From Oscillibacter sp. PC13 (GTDB lineage Bacteria > Bacillota > Clostridia > Oscillospirales > Oscillospiraceae), in the NCBI RefSeq assembly GCF_900115635.1, contig NZ_FOXE01000016.1, positions 1-64,000 of the forward strand: 64,000 nucleotides of DNA, in the 5' to 3' direction. Below are positions 37,295-44,543 of the stretch, in pieces. Within the stretch, counting starts at the first letter, position 1. Each line of letters begins with the position of its first letter. The position numbers and the translations under genes are program-made. The notes beneath the pieces were generated by a model that was not told the DNA's origin, ran no database searches, and saw only the letters and a program-made list of their open reading frames with translations.

Positions 37295-38506
37295 TTACAG
37301 GCGGTGTCTGAGAATGGCGTCCCGCATCCGTTCCAGCCCGGTGCGGATGACGGAACGGGGCATGGCCAGATTCAGGCGGATGTACCCCTTTGCGTTGCCC
37401 ACAAACAATGCGTCGCCGCCCTCCAGCAGGACACCGGCCTCGTTGGCGAAGAAGGCGGGCAGGTCCTCCACATCCAACAGGCACCGGGAGAGATCCACCC
37501 AAGCCAGGTACGTGGCCTCCGGAATATTCATTACCGCCTCCGGCAGCTCTGTATCCAAGAATCTCTTCACAAAGGCGAAGTTCTCATCCAGATAGGCTCG
37601 CAGCGCCTCCAGCCAGGCTCCGCCCTGATCGTAGGCAGCCTTGGCGGCGGTGAGGGACAGGGGATTCACCATACCGAAGAGTTTGTCCCGGTTCCGGAAC
37701 TGCGCACGGGTGGCGGAGTCCCGGATCAGAATATTGGAAAAAGCCAGACCCGCAATGTTGAAGGTCTTGCTGGGAGACATGCAGGTGATGAGCTTGGGGT
37801 AGCCCTCCATGACAGAAGCCATGGGGATGTGCCGCTTCCCCTGCCGGCTCAGGTCGCAGTGGATCTCGTCGGACACCACCCACAGGTTGTATTTAGCCAT
37901 GATCGCCCCAGCCCTGGAGAGTTCGTCCCGGGTCCACATCCGGCCGGTGGGGTTGTGGGGATTGCACCAGAACACCAGCTTGCACTTGGGATCGGCGCAC
38001 TTGGCCTCAAAATCCTCATAGTCCAGAGAAAACGCACCCTTCCCGTCTTTTCGAAGCGGTGAGAAGAGCGCCTCCTTATGGGCATACTCGGCGGCGTGGA
38101 GGAAATAGCCGTAGGCGGGGGTACTGATGAGCACCTTCTCTCCGGGACCACATAGGATCTCCGTCAGCTGGTACAGGGCGGGGATGATGCCGGGGGAGAT
38201 GCATAGCTCTTCCTGTTTCGGCTCCCAGCCATAGCGGTCCAGACACCACTTCCGGAAGGACTGGTAATATCCGTCGTCATACACGCCAGTATAGCCGAAG
38301 ATCCGCCGGTCAATCCTTGCCCGCAGAGCATCCAGGATCTCCGGTGCCGTACCGAACTCCATGTCCGCCACCCACATACGAACGAACTCTTCATCTTTAT
38401 AGGGAAAGACCTTCTCTGGCCCGGCATGGAAGATATAGCCCCGGAAGCCGTCGGTGTTCAGTGCGTTTGTGTTTCTTCGGTCAATAATCTCATCAAAATT
38501 ATACAT
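37295..38506 (-). CDS. PatB/MalY-type PLP aminotransferase (probable C-S lyase)
   Basis: 403 residues, aminotransferase class I/II fold. MWVADMEFGTAPEILDALRA and ISPGIIPALYQLTEILCGPG are typical of the MalY/PatB group; NPHNPTGRMW and SDEIHCDL are PLP contacts and SPSKTFNIAGL carries the Schiff-base Lys. Members cleave cystathionine or other cysteine conjugates, or transaminate. It stands alone on the minus strand, with its long upstream region unassigned. Substrate uncertain. Confidence 0.92.
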   Translation of the reverse strand: MYNFDEIIDRRNTNALNTDGFRGYIFHAGPEKVFPYKDEEFVRMWVADMEFGTAPEILDALRARIDRRIFGYTGVYDDGYYQSFRKWCLDRYGWEPKQEELCISPGIIPALYQLTEILCGPGEKVLISTPAYGYFLHAAEYAHKEALFSPLRKDGKGAFSLDYEDFEAKCADPKCKLVFWCNPHNPTGRMWTRDELSRAGAIMAKYNLWVVSDEIHCDLSRQGKRHIPMASVMEGYPKLITCMSPSKTFNIAGLAFSNILIRDSATRAQFRNRDKLFGMVNPLSLTAAKAAYDQGGAWLEALRAYLDENFAFVKRFLDTELPEAVMNIPEATYLAWVDLSRCLLDVEDLPAFFANEAGVLLEGGDALFVGNAKGYIRLNLAMPRSVIRTGLERMRDAILRHRL

Positions 38507-39043
38507 CGTTGTTCACCTTTTCGTATGTCGCGCCTGTCCGCGGTGCGTATTGCATCTGCTTTTGTATGATCTCTCAGCTATAATAATCGCATTTTTGACA
38601 TTGGGACAGAAAATGCTCAGAACCTCCACATGATACATGCCGGCCCATTGGCAAATGCTCTGCAGGAGCGGCACGCTCTTTTCTGCACTTATTTTACCAG
38701 ACCGGAGTGCCTTTTTAAAGTAACTATGAAATTTATAAGTATGATTTTTCCCGTATCTGGGGAGGGCGCCGTTGAAACAGCCCCCGCAGCCACTGCATAA
38801 ATTCCGGGCGATGAACACTTTTCGTATCACACATTTTCCCTTGGCGGTAACTGTATCCACTATAGGAACCTCGCTCACGTTGAACAAGATATTAGCAAGT
38901 TTATGAGCGGCTCATAAATTTCGTAGTGAACAATATCTGTACACAGCCAAATGCTCCGGAGAGACGAACTACTCATCGGAAAAGAAATTTTTTCCCCTTG
39001 GGTTGGGCAAGCAGAGCGTTTGGCTTGCCACCGGTAGCCTAAT
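38507..39043. other. Stretch without a supported gene
   Basis: Upstream region of the aminotransferase. A minus-strand frame (38513-38887) contains a CSGCGGC stretch but lacks a ribosome binding site, similarity or composition that would support it. It probably contains the aminotransferase promoter and the left remnant of an old integrated element. Confidence 0.4.
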
Positions 39044-39375
39044 AATGTTCGCACTATCACCGCCACCCGCTACCAGTTCATCCTTGAAACCTACGCCATT
39101 CCCCAAATCGGCGATTGCAAGCTGACTACCCGGCACCTGCAGAAATTCTACAAGGATCTGCTGGAAAGTGGCCGGGCGCACCCGGGCAAAGCCCAGAGCA
39201 CGGGATACAGCACCCATCTCATGCTCCACGTCCCTCTGGAACGTTCCCTAAAAGAACAGCTGAGGCTCAGAAACCCCACAGAGGATTCATCGCTCCAAAA
39301 TCTCGTAAGATAGGAATGCAGATCCTGCCAGTCAAGAGCATACACACCTGCTTGAAGGCAGTCAAGGCACTATTT
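39044..39375 (+). pseudogene. int: Tyrosine integrase fragment
   Basis: Reads as the core-binding part of a phage/ICE integrase: TATRYQFILETYAIPQIGDC, KLTTRHLQKFYKDLLESGRA, LRLRNPTEDSS. It then needs a frame change near 39300 (APKSRKIGMQILPVKSIHT) and has lost both the N-terminus and the catalytic domain. It resembles the integrases at 60.7-63.3 kb and, like them, lies just before a hairpin and a tRNA-Thr 3' fragment, so it is the remnant of a related element. Confidence 0.8.
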
Positions 39376-39388
39376 TGGTCAAAAAAGC

Positions 39389-39425
39389 AAAAAACTCCCG
39401 AAATCATACGATTTCAGGAGTTTTT
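39389..39425 (+). terminator. Hairpin next to the attachment site
   Basis: AAACTCCCGAAATC / GATTTCAGGAGTTT with an ATAC loop and a T-run. A sister hairpin with the same GAAATC...GATTTCAGG core lies at 63437-63470 in the same position relative to its tRNA fragment. Confidence 0.75.
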
Positions 39426-39426
39426 C

Positions 39427-39475
39427 TGGAGCTGCTGGGCGGATTTGAACCGCCGACCTCATCCTTACCAAGCGA
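39427..39475 (-). other. tRNA-Thr(GGT) 3' fragment: attachment-site copy
   Basis: On the minus strand it reads as the 3' part of a tRNA: anticodon loop TTGGTAA, then variable region, a paired T-arm (GGCGG TTCAAAT CCGCC) and acceptor strand CAGCAGCTCCA. The 5' half is absent, so this is not a working tRNA. Integrases that use tRNA genes leave such 3' duplications. A second copy lies at 63474-63522. Confidence 0.78.
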
Positions 39476-39675
39476 TTTTTGATGTTTTTTATAACAATTT
39501 CCGCTCGTTTTTAGTTGTTTTCGTTCCGGAGCAAATGCTTTCCAGAACTTTCTCTAAGCACTATCTCCGTTGTTTCCACACCTGTCTGTGGTGGAAATGT
39601 GGTCAGAGAGTCCTCCGCCTCACTCGGCGGAGGACTCTTTCTGCTTGAAAGGCTTCAAAAGGGCATCTTCACCAC

Positions 39676-39705
39676 ATCAATATTTTGCGCTGCTGTAATC
39701 AATAT
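39676..39705 (+). repeat. Module-junction repeat, copy 1
   Basis: ATATTTTGCGCTGCTGTAAT and flanks. Similar copies stand at 53357-53389 and 59981-60015. Copies 1 and 2 bracket the redox cargo. Confidence 0.6.
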
Positions 39706-39756
39706 AAACCCCATTATTTATCCCAGCATCATTAGGGTCGCAAAATCTTCCACTAA

Positions 39757-39797
39757 GTGATGTCATCACAGAATACACCGGAGAATTCTGTTATTAT
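39757..39797 (+). promoter_or_regulatory. Crp/Fnr-type operator plus -10 (site A)
   Basis: GTGATGTCATCAC (39757-39769), 22 bp, then TATTAT (39792-39797). The operator centre falls at about -41, class II activation geometry, before the rhodanese lipoprotein gene. There is no good -35, as expected for an activated promoter. Confidence 0.8.
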
Positions 39798-39871
39798 ACA
39801 GCCATAGAAATCCAAAACATGATCGAGATCGGGTAACAGAACTGCTGTACCAGATCCAAGGAGGTATCGCT

Positions 39872-40264
39872 ATGAAGAGGTTAGTCCCATTTTTGTTTTC
39901 GTTCCTGCTGCTGGCAGGCTGCGCGGCTCCTGCGGAATCGGAGGCCAGCTACCGGCAGATCAGCACGGACGGGGCTATTGCCATGATGGAGGAAGAGAAC
40001 AATTACATCATTTTGGATGTCCGTACTCCGGAGGAGTTTTCCGACAAACACATTCCCGATGCGATCAACATCCCCAACGAGACCATCGGTACTGAGGATA
40101 TCCCGGAACTGCCTGACAAGGATCAGTTGATTCTCGTATACTGCCGCAGCGGAAACCGCAGCAAGCAGGCCTCGGACAAGCTGGTGGGTTTGGGCTACAC
40201 GAACATTGTGGAGTTCGGCGGTATCAACGACTGGCCGGGCGAAACTGTATCTGATGGCGAGTAA
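39872..40264 (+). CDS. Rhodanese-domain lipoprotein
   Basis: 130 residues, with AAGGAGG upstream. N-terminal lipoprotein signal (LVPFLFSFLLLAGCAAP, lipobox Cys near 17). A single rhodanese domain follows: NYIILDVRTPEEFSDKHIPD, GAINIP-like DAINIPNET and active-site loop VYCRSGNRSKQA with the catalytic Cys. It is outside the membrane, where it could carry persulfide sulfur. Its own activated promoter (site A) precedes it, and site B follows directly. Confidence 0.92.
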   Translation: MKRLVPFLFSFLLLAGCAAPAESEASYRQISTDGAIAMMEEENNYIILDVRTPEEFSDKHIPDAINIPNETIGTEDIPELPDKDQLILVYCRSGNRSKQASDKLVGLGYTNIVEFGGINDWPGETVSDGE

Positions 40265-40275
40265 GCACAGTTTAG

Positions 40276-40316
40276 GTGATGTCATCACGGAAACGCAGCC
40301 AGCATCCGGCTATGAT
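40276..40316 (+). promoter_or_regulatory. Crp/Fnr-type operator plus -10 (site B)
   Basis: GTGATGTCATCAC (40276-40288), 22 bp, TATGAT (40311-40316). Drives thioredoxin, rhodanese and CoA-disulfide reductase. Confidence 0.82.
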
Positions 40317-40350
40317 AGAGCCATAAAGAAAAAACAAGGAGGATTTGAAT

Positions 40351-40656
40351 ATGTCCGCTATCAATATCAACAAGAACAACTTCCAGAACGAAGTGATGAA
40401 TTACGATAAGCCCGTCCTTCTGGACTTCTGGGCTCCCTGGTGCGGCCCCTGCCGCATGGTCGTTCCCATCGTGGAGGAGATCGCCAAAGAGCGTAGTGAT
40501 ATCAAAGTCGGTAAGGTGAATGTGGACGAGCAGCCCGAGCTGGCCAGCCGGTTTGGCGTAATGAGCATACCCACTCTGGTTGTCATGAAAAACGGCAAGA
40601 TCGTCAATCAGGCTATGGGGGCAAGACCCAAGAATGCAATTCTTGGGATGCTGTAA
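40351..40656 (+). CDS. trxA: Thioredoxin
   Basis: 101 residues from the ATG at 40351, with AAGGAGG eight bases upstream. Standard fold with active site DFWAPWCGPCRMVVPIVEEI and the cis-Pro segment MSIPTLVVMKNGK. Cytoplasmic disulfide reductant. First gene of the site-B operon; a single-domain rhodanese and the CoA-disulfide reductase follow with small gaps, suggesting a shared role in persulfide or disulfide reduction. Confidence 0.95.
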   Translation: MSAININKNNFQNEVMNYDKPVLLDFWAPWCGPCRMVVPIVEEIAKERSDIKVGKVNVDEQPELASRFGVMSIPTLVVMKNGKIVNQAMGARPKNAILGML

Positions 40657-40668
40657 GGAGGTGTGACG

Positions 40669-40989
40669 ATGGGATTCTTTGATTTTTTCAAACAAGCCGA
40701 TATCAACCAAGGCGTAAAGGAGTATACAGCCACGCCCGGCGCTGTCCTGCTGGATGTCCGTACCTCTGAAGAGTACAGAGGCGGCCATATTCCCGGCAGC
40801 AAGAATGTTCCGCTTCAGGCCATTGACAAGGTTGCTTCTGTAGCGGAAAATAAAGATACGGTACTATTTGTCTACTGCTACTCCGGTGCCCGCAGCCGTC
40901 AGGCTGCCGGTCTGCTGCAGCGTATGGGGTATCGTAATGTAAATAACATCGGCGGGATTGCCGCTTATGCGGGGAAAGTGGAGGTCTGA
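40669..40989 (+). CDS. Single-domain cytoplasmic rhodanese
   Basis: 106 residues from the ATG at 40669 (AAGGAGG seven bases before); a GTG six bases earlier is possible. AVLLDVRTSEEYRGGHIPGS and active loop VYCYSGARSRQAAGLL with catalytic Cys. No signal peptide, unlike the lipoprotein rhodanese upstream. Its stop directly abuts the next ATG. Probably handles sulfane sulfur together with thioredoxin. Confidence 0.92.
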   Translation: MGFFDFFKQADINQGVKEYTATPGAVLLDVRTSEEYRGGHIPGSKNVPLQAIDKVASVAENKDTVLFVYCYSGARSRQAAGLLQRMGYRNVNNIGGIAAYAGKVEV

Positions 40990-42681
40990 ATGAAAGTTGT
41001 GATCGTAGGCGGCGTGGCGGGCGGAGCCACAGCCGCAGCAAGAATCCGCAGACTGGATGAGCAGGCGGAGATCGTAGTGTTCGAGCGTTCAGGTTTTGTT
41101 TCCTACGCCAACTGCGGTTTGCCTTACTACATCGGCGATGTCATCACCGATCCCGAAGAGCTGACACTTCAGACGCCGGAGAGTTTCTTCTCCCGTTTCC
41201 GTGTGATCATGAAGGTTCGCCATGAGGTGACGGCCATCCACCCGGATCGCAAAACAGTTTCTGTGAAGAACCTGAAAACCGGCGAGGAATTTGAGGAGAG
41301 CTATGACAAACTGATCCTGTCTCCCGGTGCGAAGCCTGCCCAGCCCCGGCTCCCCGGCGTTGGGCTGGACAGACTGTTTACGCTGCGCACCGTGGAGGAT
41401 ACCTTCCGTATCAAAGAGTACATCAACAAAAATCATCCCAAGTCTGCTGTTTTGGCAGGCGGCGGTTTCATCAGTCTGGAGCTGGCGGAAAATCTGCGGG
41501 AACTGGGCATGGATGTCACCATCGTCCAGCGTCCCAAGCAGCTGATGAATCCCTTTGACGCGGATATGGCATCCTTTATCCACGCGGAGGTGCGTAAACG
41601 CGGCGTGAAGCTGGCGCTCGGTTATACCGTGGAAGGATTTGAGGAAAAGGGCGGCGGCGTGGATGTGCTGCTGAAGGACAATGCCCCCCTCCATGCAGAT
41701 ATGATAGTACTGGCCATCGGCGTCACGCCGGACACGGCACTGGCGAAGGAAGCTGGGCTGGAACTGGGTATCAAGGGCAGCATCGTGGTCAACGACCGGA
41801 TGGAAACCTCTGTACCCGATATCTACGCCGCAGGTGATGCCGTGCAGGTAAAGCACTATGTCACCGGAGAGGACACCCTGATCTCTCTGGCCGGTCCCGC
41901 AAACAAGCAGGGGCGGATTATCGCGGACAATATCTGCGGTGGTGACAGCCGCTATTTGGGCTCTCAGGGAAGCAGTGTCATCAAGGTATTTGGTATGACC
42001 GCGGCCACCACCGGCATCAACGAGACCAACGCGATAAAGGCCGGTCTGGATGTGGATAAGGTGATTCTGTCCCCCATGAGCCACGCTGGCTACTACCCCG
42101 GCGGAAAGCTGATGACCATGAAGGTGGTCTTTGAGAAAGATACTTACCGCCTGTTGGGCGCTCAGATCGTAGGCTATGAGGGCGTGGATAAGCGGATCGA
42201 TGTGCTGGCCACTGCCATCCATGCCGACCTGAAAGCTACCCAGCTGAAAAATCTGGATCTTGCCTACGCACCGCCCTATTCCTCCGCAAAGGATCCTGTC
42301 AACATGGCAGGATTTATGATCGACAACATTGCAAACGGCACCATGAAGCAGTGGTATCTGGAGGATTTTGACCATCTTCCAAGAGACGGTAGTGCGATTC
42401 TGCTGGATGCCAGAACCCCGGTCGAATACGCTGGAGGGCATATGGAGGGATTCCGCAATATCCCGCTGGATGACCTGCGGGATCGGCTGGATGAGATCGA
42501 GCCAGGTAAGCCGGTGTATGTGACCTGCCAGAGCGGTCTGCGAAGCTACATTGCCTGCCGCATTCTGGAGGCTAACGGCCACGAAGCCTACAATTTTGCC
42601 GGAGGGTTCCGGTTCTATGATACGGTAACAAACGACCGTGCATTGATCGAAAGAGCGTATGCCTGCGGAATGGACAAATAG
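40990..42681 (+). CDS. CoA-disulfide reductase with C-terminal rhodanese domain
   Basis: 563 residues. N-terminal FAD motif VIVGGVAGGATAAARIRRLD; the single redox Cys in SYANCGLPYYIGD (about 44), typical of CoA-disulfide/persulfide reductases; NAD part with VLAGGGFISLELAENLRELG; second FAD motif IYAAGDAVQ; dimerisation domain; then a rhodanese domain (AILLDARTPVEYAGGHMEGF, CQSGLRSYIACRI). The fused form is known to reduce CoA persulfide or polysulfide with NAD(P)H. Last gene of the site-B operon, ending in TAG. Confidence 0.95.
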   Translation: MKVVIVGGVAGGATAAARIRRLDEQAEIVVFERSGFVSYANCGLPYYIGDVITDPEELTLQTPESFFSRFRVIMKVRHEVTAIHPDRKTVSVKNLKTGEEFEESYDKLILSPGAKPAQPRLPGVGLDRLFTLRTVEDTFRIKEYINKNHPKSAVLAGGGFISLELAENLRELGMDVTIVQRPKQLMNPFDADMASFIHAEVRKRGVKLALGYTVEGFEEKGGGVDVLLKDNAPLHADMIVLAIGVTPDTALAKEAGLELGIKGSIVVNDRMETSVPDIYAAGDAVQVKHYVTGEDTLISLAGPANKQGRIIADNICGGDSRYLGSQGSSVIKVFGMTAATTGINETNAIKAGLDVDKVILSPMSHAGYYPGGKLMTMKVVFEKDTYRLLGAQIVGYEGVDKRIDVLATAIHADLKATQLKNLDLAYAPPYSSAKDPVNMAGFMIDNIANGTMKQWYLEDFDHLPRDGSAILLDARTPVEYAGGHMEGFRNIPLDDLRDRLDEIEPGKPVYVTCQSGLRSYIACRILEANGHEAYNFAGGFRFYDTVTNDRALIERAYACGMDK

Positions 42682-42742
42682 ATACAGGATTGAAAGTCAC
42701 GCTTTCCTCCGGGAGAGCGTGGCTTTTCTGCTGTTCAAAAAG

Positions 42743-42783
42743 GTGATGTCATCACGGAAAGATTAGAACTCCTTCGGTATAAT
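42743..42783 (+). promoter_or_regulatory. Crp/Fnr-type operator plus -10 (site C)
   Basis: GTGATGTCATCAC (42743-42755), 22 bp, TATAAT (42778-42783). The start point falls after 42788, which excludes an in-frame ATG at 42782 and supports the ferredoxin start at 42812. Confidence 0.82.
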
Positions 42784-42811
42784 GATGTCAATCAATGACT
42801 GGAGGGTGCTT

Positions 42812-43021
42812 ATGTCTGCTATCAGAAAGAAACGAAAAGCCTTTGTTGCGCAGGAGGATTGTGTTGCCTGCGGCTGCTGCGTAAAAGTCTGTCCATTGGG
42901 CGCAATCCAGATCGTGAAAGGCATTATGGCACAGGTGAATATGGATAAATGCGTGGGCTGTGGGAAGTGCGCAAAGGAGTGCCCCGCCAGCGTCATCGAG
43001 ATTCGGGAGGTGAACGTATGA
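42812..43021 (+). CDS. Two-cluster 4Fe-4S ferredoxin-like protein
   Basis: 69 residues from the ATG at 42812 with GGAGG upstream. Two CxxCxxCxxxC(P) motifs: CVACGCCVKVCP and CVGCGKCAKECP, each ligating a 4Fe-4S cluster. The short basic N-terminus KKRKAF has no signal. The stop overlaps the start of the next gene (ATGA), so the membrane iron-sulfur protein is made in step. Likely its electron donor or acceptor. Confidence 0.92.
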   Translation: MSAIRKKRKAFVAQEDCVACGCCVKVCPLGAIQIVKGIMAQVNMDKCVGCGKCAKECPASVIEIREVNV

Positions 43022-43593
43022 AAAAGCATTGGTACGATTACCTCTGGATCGTCTCGCTGACCTATCTAATTCTGGGCTTTTTTAATATCCTGTTTGCGTG
43101 GCTGGGCCTGTTCTGCTTTTTCATTCCTCTGATCATCTCGGTTACAAAGGGAACAAAAGGCTACTGCAATCGCTACTGCGGCAGAGGCCAGCTTTTTGGC
43201 CTGTTGGGCGGTCGGTTTGGTCTCTCCCGAAAGAAGGACATTCCAAAGTGGATGAAAAGCAAGTGGTTCCGCTATGGATTTCTGGTCTTCTTTTTTGCCA
43301 TGTTCTTTGTGATGCTCTGGAACACCTATCTGGTATTTGCGGAAGCGCAGGACTTAAAGCAGGTTGTGACGCTGCTGTGGACTTTCAAGCTGCCCTGGCA
43401 GTGGGCCTATCACGGAACATTCTTCCATCCCGGCGTGGCCCAGTTTGCCTTTGGTTTTTACAGCGTGATGCTGACCTCCACTGTTCTCGGCCTGATCACC
43501 ATGGTGCTGTTCAAACCCCGCAGCTGGTGTGTCTACTGCCCCATGGGGACCATGACCCAACTGATCTGCAAGGCCCGGAACGGCAAAGTGTGA
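43018..43593 (+). CDS. NapH/NosR-like membrane iron-sulfur protein
   Basis: 191 residues from the ATG at 43018, overlapping the ferredoxin stop. Four hydrophobic segments (YLWIVSLTYLILGFFNILFA and later helices) with two Cys motifs typical of NapH/CcoG-like proteins: CNRYCGRGQLF and CVYCPMGTMTQLIC. With the ferredoxin it could form a small membrane electron-transfer unit. The partner enzyme is not evident. Operator D overlaps its last codons. Confidence 0.85.
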   Translation: MKKHWYDYLWIVSLTYLILGFFNILFAWLGLFCFFIPLIISVTKGTKGYCNRYCGRGQLFGLLGGRFGLSRKKDIPKWMKSKWFRYGFLVFFFAMFFVMLWNTYLVFAEAQDLKQVVTLLWTFKLPWQWAYHGTFFHPGVAQFAFGFYSVMLTSTVLGLITMVLFKPRSWCVYCPMGTMTQLICKARNGKV

Positions 43594-43630
43594 TGTCATC
43601 ACGGAAAACAGAAAAATGATTCGTTACAAT
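43590..43630 (+). promoter_or_regulatory. Crp/Fnr-type operator plus -10 (site D)
   Basis: GTGATGTCATCAC (43590-43602) overlaps the stop codon of the preceding gene; 22 bp later comes TACAAT (43625-43630). Drives the SDR gene and perhaps copA. Confidence 0.8.
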
Positions 43631-43682
43631 AAAACCATAATCAAAATTCAAAATAACAACTGACAGAAAGGCGGCGAACTAT

Positions 43683-44441
43683 ATGAAGTTGAATGGAAAA
43701 TCCGTAGTCGTTACCGGAGCCTCCTCCGGAATGGGAAAGGCAATCGTTGAGCGATTTGCAAAAGAGGGCGCGAACATCATCGCGGTAGCCCGCCGCAAGG
43801 AGCGGCTGGATGAACTGGCAGAAGCCCTCAAGGACAACGGAGGAAGAGTGATTCCCTTTGTTGGGGATGTGTCCAAAGAAGAAATCATGAATGAAGCCAT
43901 TGATCTGGCCGTTAAGGAGTTTGGGCGTCTTGACATCCTGGTCAATAACGCAGGCATTATGGACGATATGAGTCCCATTGGTGATGTCAAAAATGAAAAG
44001 ATCGAACAGGTCTTTGCCGTGAATGTGTACGGTCCCATGTACTCCATGCGCAAAGCGGTTCAGGTGTTTCTGGAGCAAGGCGATGGTGGCAATATCATCA
44101 ATGTGGCTTCTTTGGGTGCCATGCGTACCGCTGCCGGAGCCGTTTACGGAGCGTCCAAGGCGGCCATCGTATCTCTCACCAAAAATACGGCCTATATGTA
44201 TATGCCCAATGGGATCCGATGCAACGCCATCGCCCCTGGCGGCATTGTGACGGAGATCAGTACCTCCATGGGGATGCCTAATATGAACGGCTATAACCGG
44301 GTCAAGAATGTGATGGCAACCGCTCCCGCCCCCGGAAGTGCGGAGCAGATCGCCTCTGCGGCGCTGTTTCTGGCAAGTGATGATTCCAGCTATGTGAATG
44401 GCGATGTTCTGCTGGTAGACGGCGGCTGGGCCGCAGGCTGA
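43683..44441 (+). CDS. SDR-family oxidoreductase
   Basis: 252 residues. TGASSGMGKAIVERFAKEGA coenzyme motif, NNAGIMDD, Ser in INVASLGAMRTAAG and YGASKAAIVSLTK as the YxxxK motif; C-terminus VLLVDGGWAAG. AAAGGCGGCGAACT lies upstream of the ATG. Its own activated promoter (site D) places it in the island regulon. The substrate is unknown; possibilities include aldehyde or quinone reduction under stress. Confidence 0.93.
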   Translation: MKLNGKSVVVTGASSGMGKAIVERFAKEGANIIAVARRKERLDELAEALKDNGGRVIPFVGDVSKEEIMNEAIDLAVKEFGRLDILVNNAGIMDDMSPIGDVKNEKIEQVFAVNVYGPMYSMRKAVQVFLEQGDGGNIINVASLGAMRTAAGAVYGASKAAIVSLTKNTAYMYMPNGIRCNAIAPGGIVTEISTSMGMPNMNGYNRVKNVMATAPAPGSAEQIASAALFLASDDSSYVNGDVLLVDGGWAAG

Positions 44442-44462
44442 TCCAAATCAGAGCAAATCTTT

Positions 44463-44492
44463 ATGGGGCGGCTGCGTGGCAGCCGCCCCTAT
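44463..44492 (+). other. GC-rich hairpin between the SDR gene and copA
   Basis: GGGGCGGCTGC / GCAGCCGCCCC around a 3-4 base loop, with no T-run after it. It may be a weak terminator or a processing/attenuation site that lowers copA transcription. Confidence 0.5.
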
Positions 44493-44543
44493 GGCAGAAA
44501 AACGAAATATCAACACTTTGCAAACCGGAAAGAAGGGATGAAC

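Noticed and set aside
37106-38062. Long plus-strand frame over the aminotransferase gene
   Set aside because: It lies antisense to a clear PLP enzyme and has no motif; high GC produces long shadow frames here.
38513-38887. 124-codon minus-strand frame with CSGCGGC
   Set aside because: No start signal and composition unlike the neighbours; the Cys cluster alone is not a ferredoxin motif.
39427-39475. A working tRNA-Thr gene
   Set aside because: Only the anticodon loop to 3' end is present; no D-arm or acceptor 5' strand is found on either side.
44463-44492. Riboswitch before copA
   Set aside because: It is a simple GC hairpin with no conserved aptamer features; better explained as a weak terminator or processing site.
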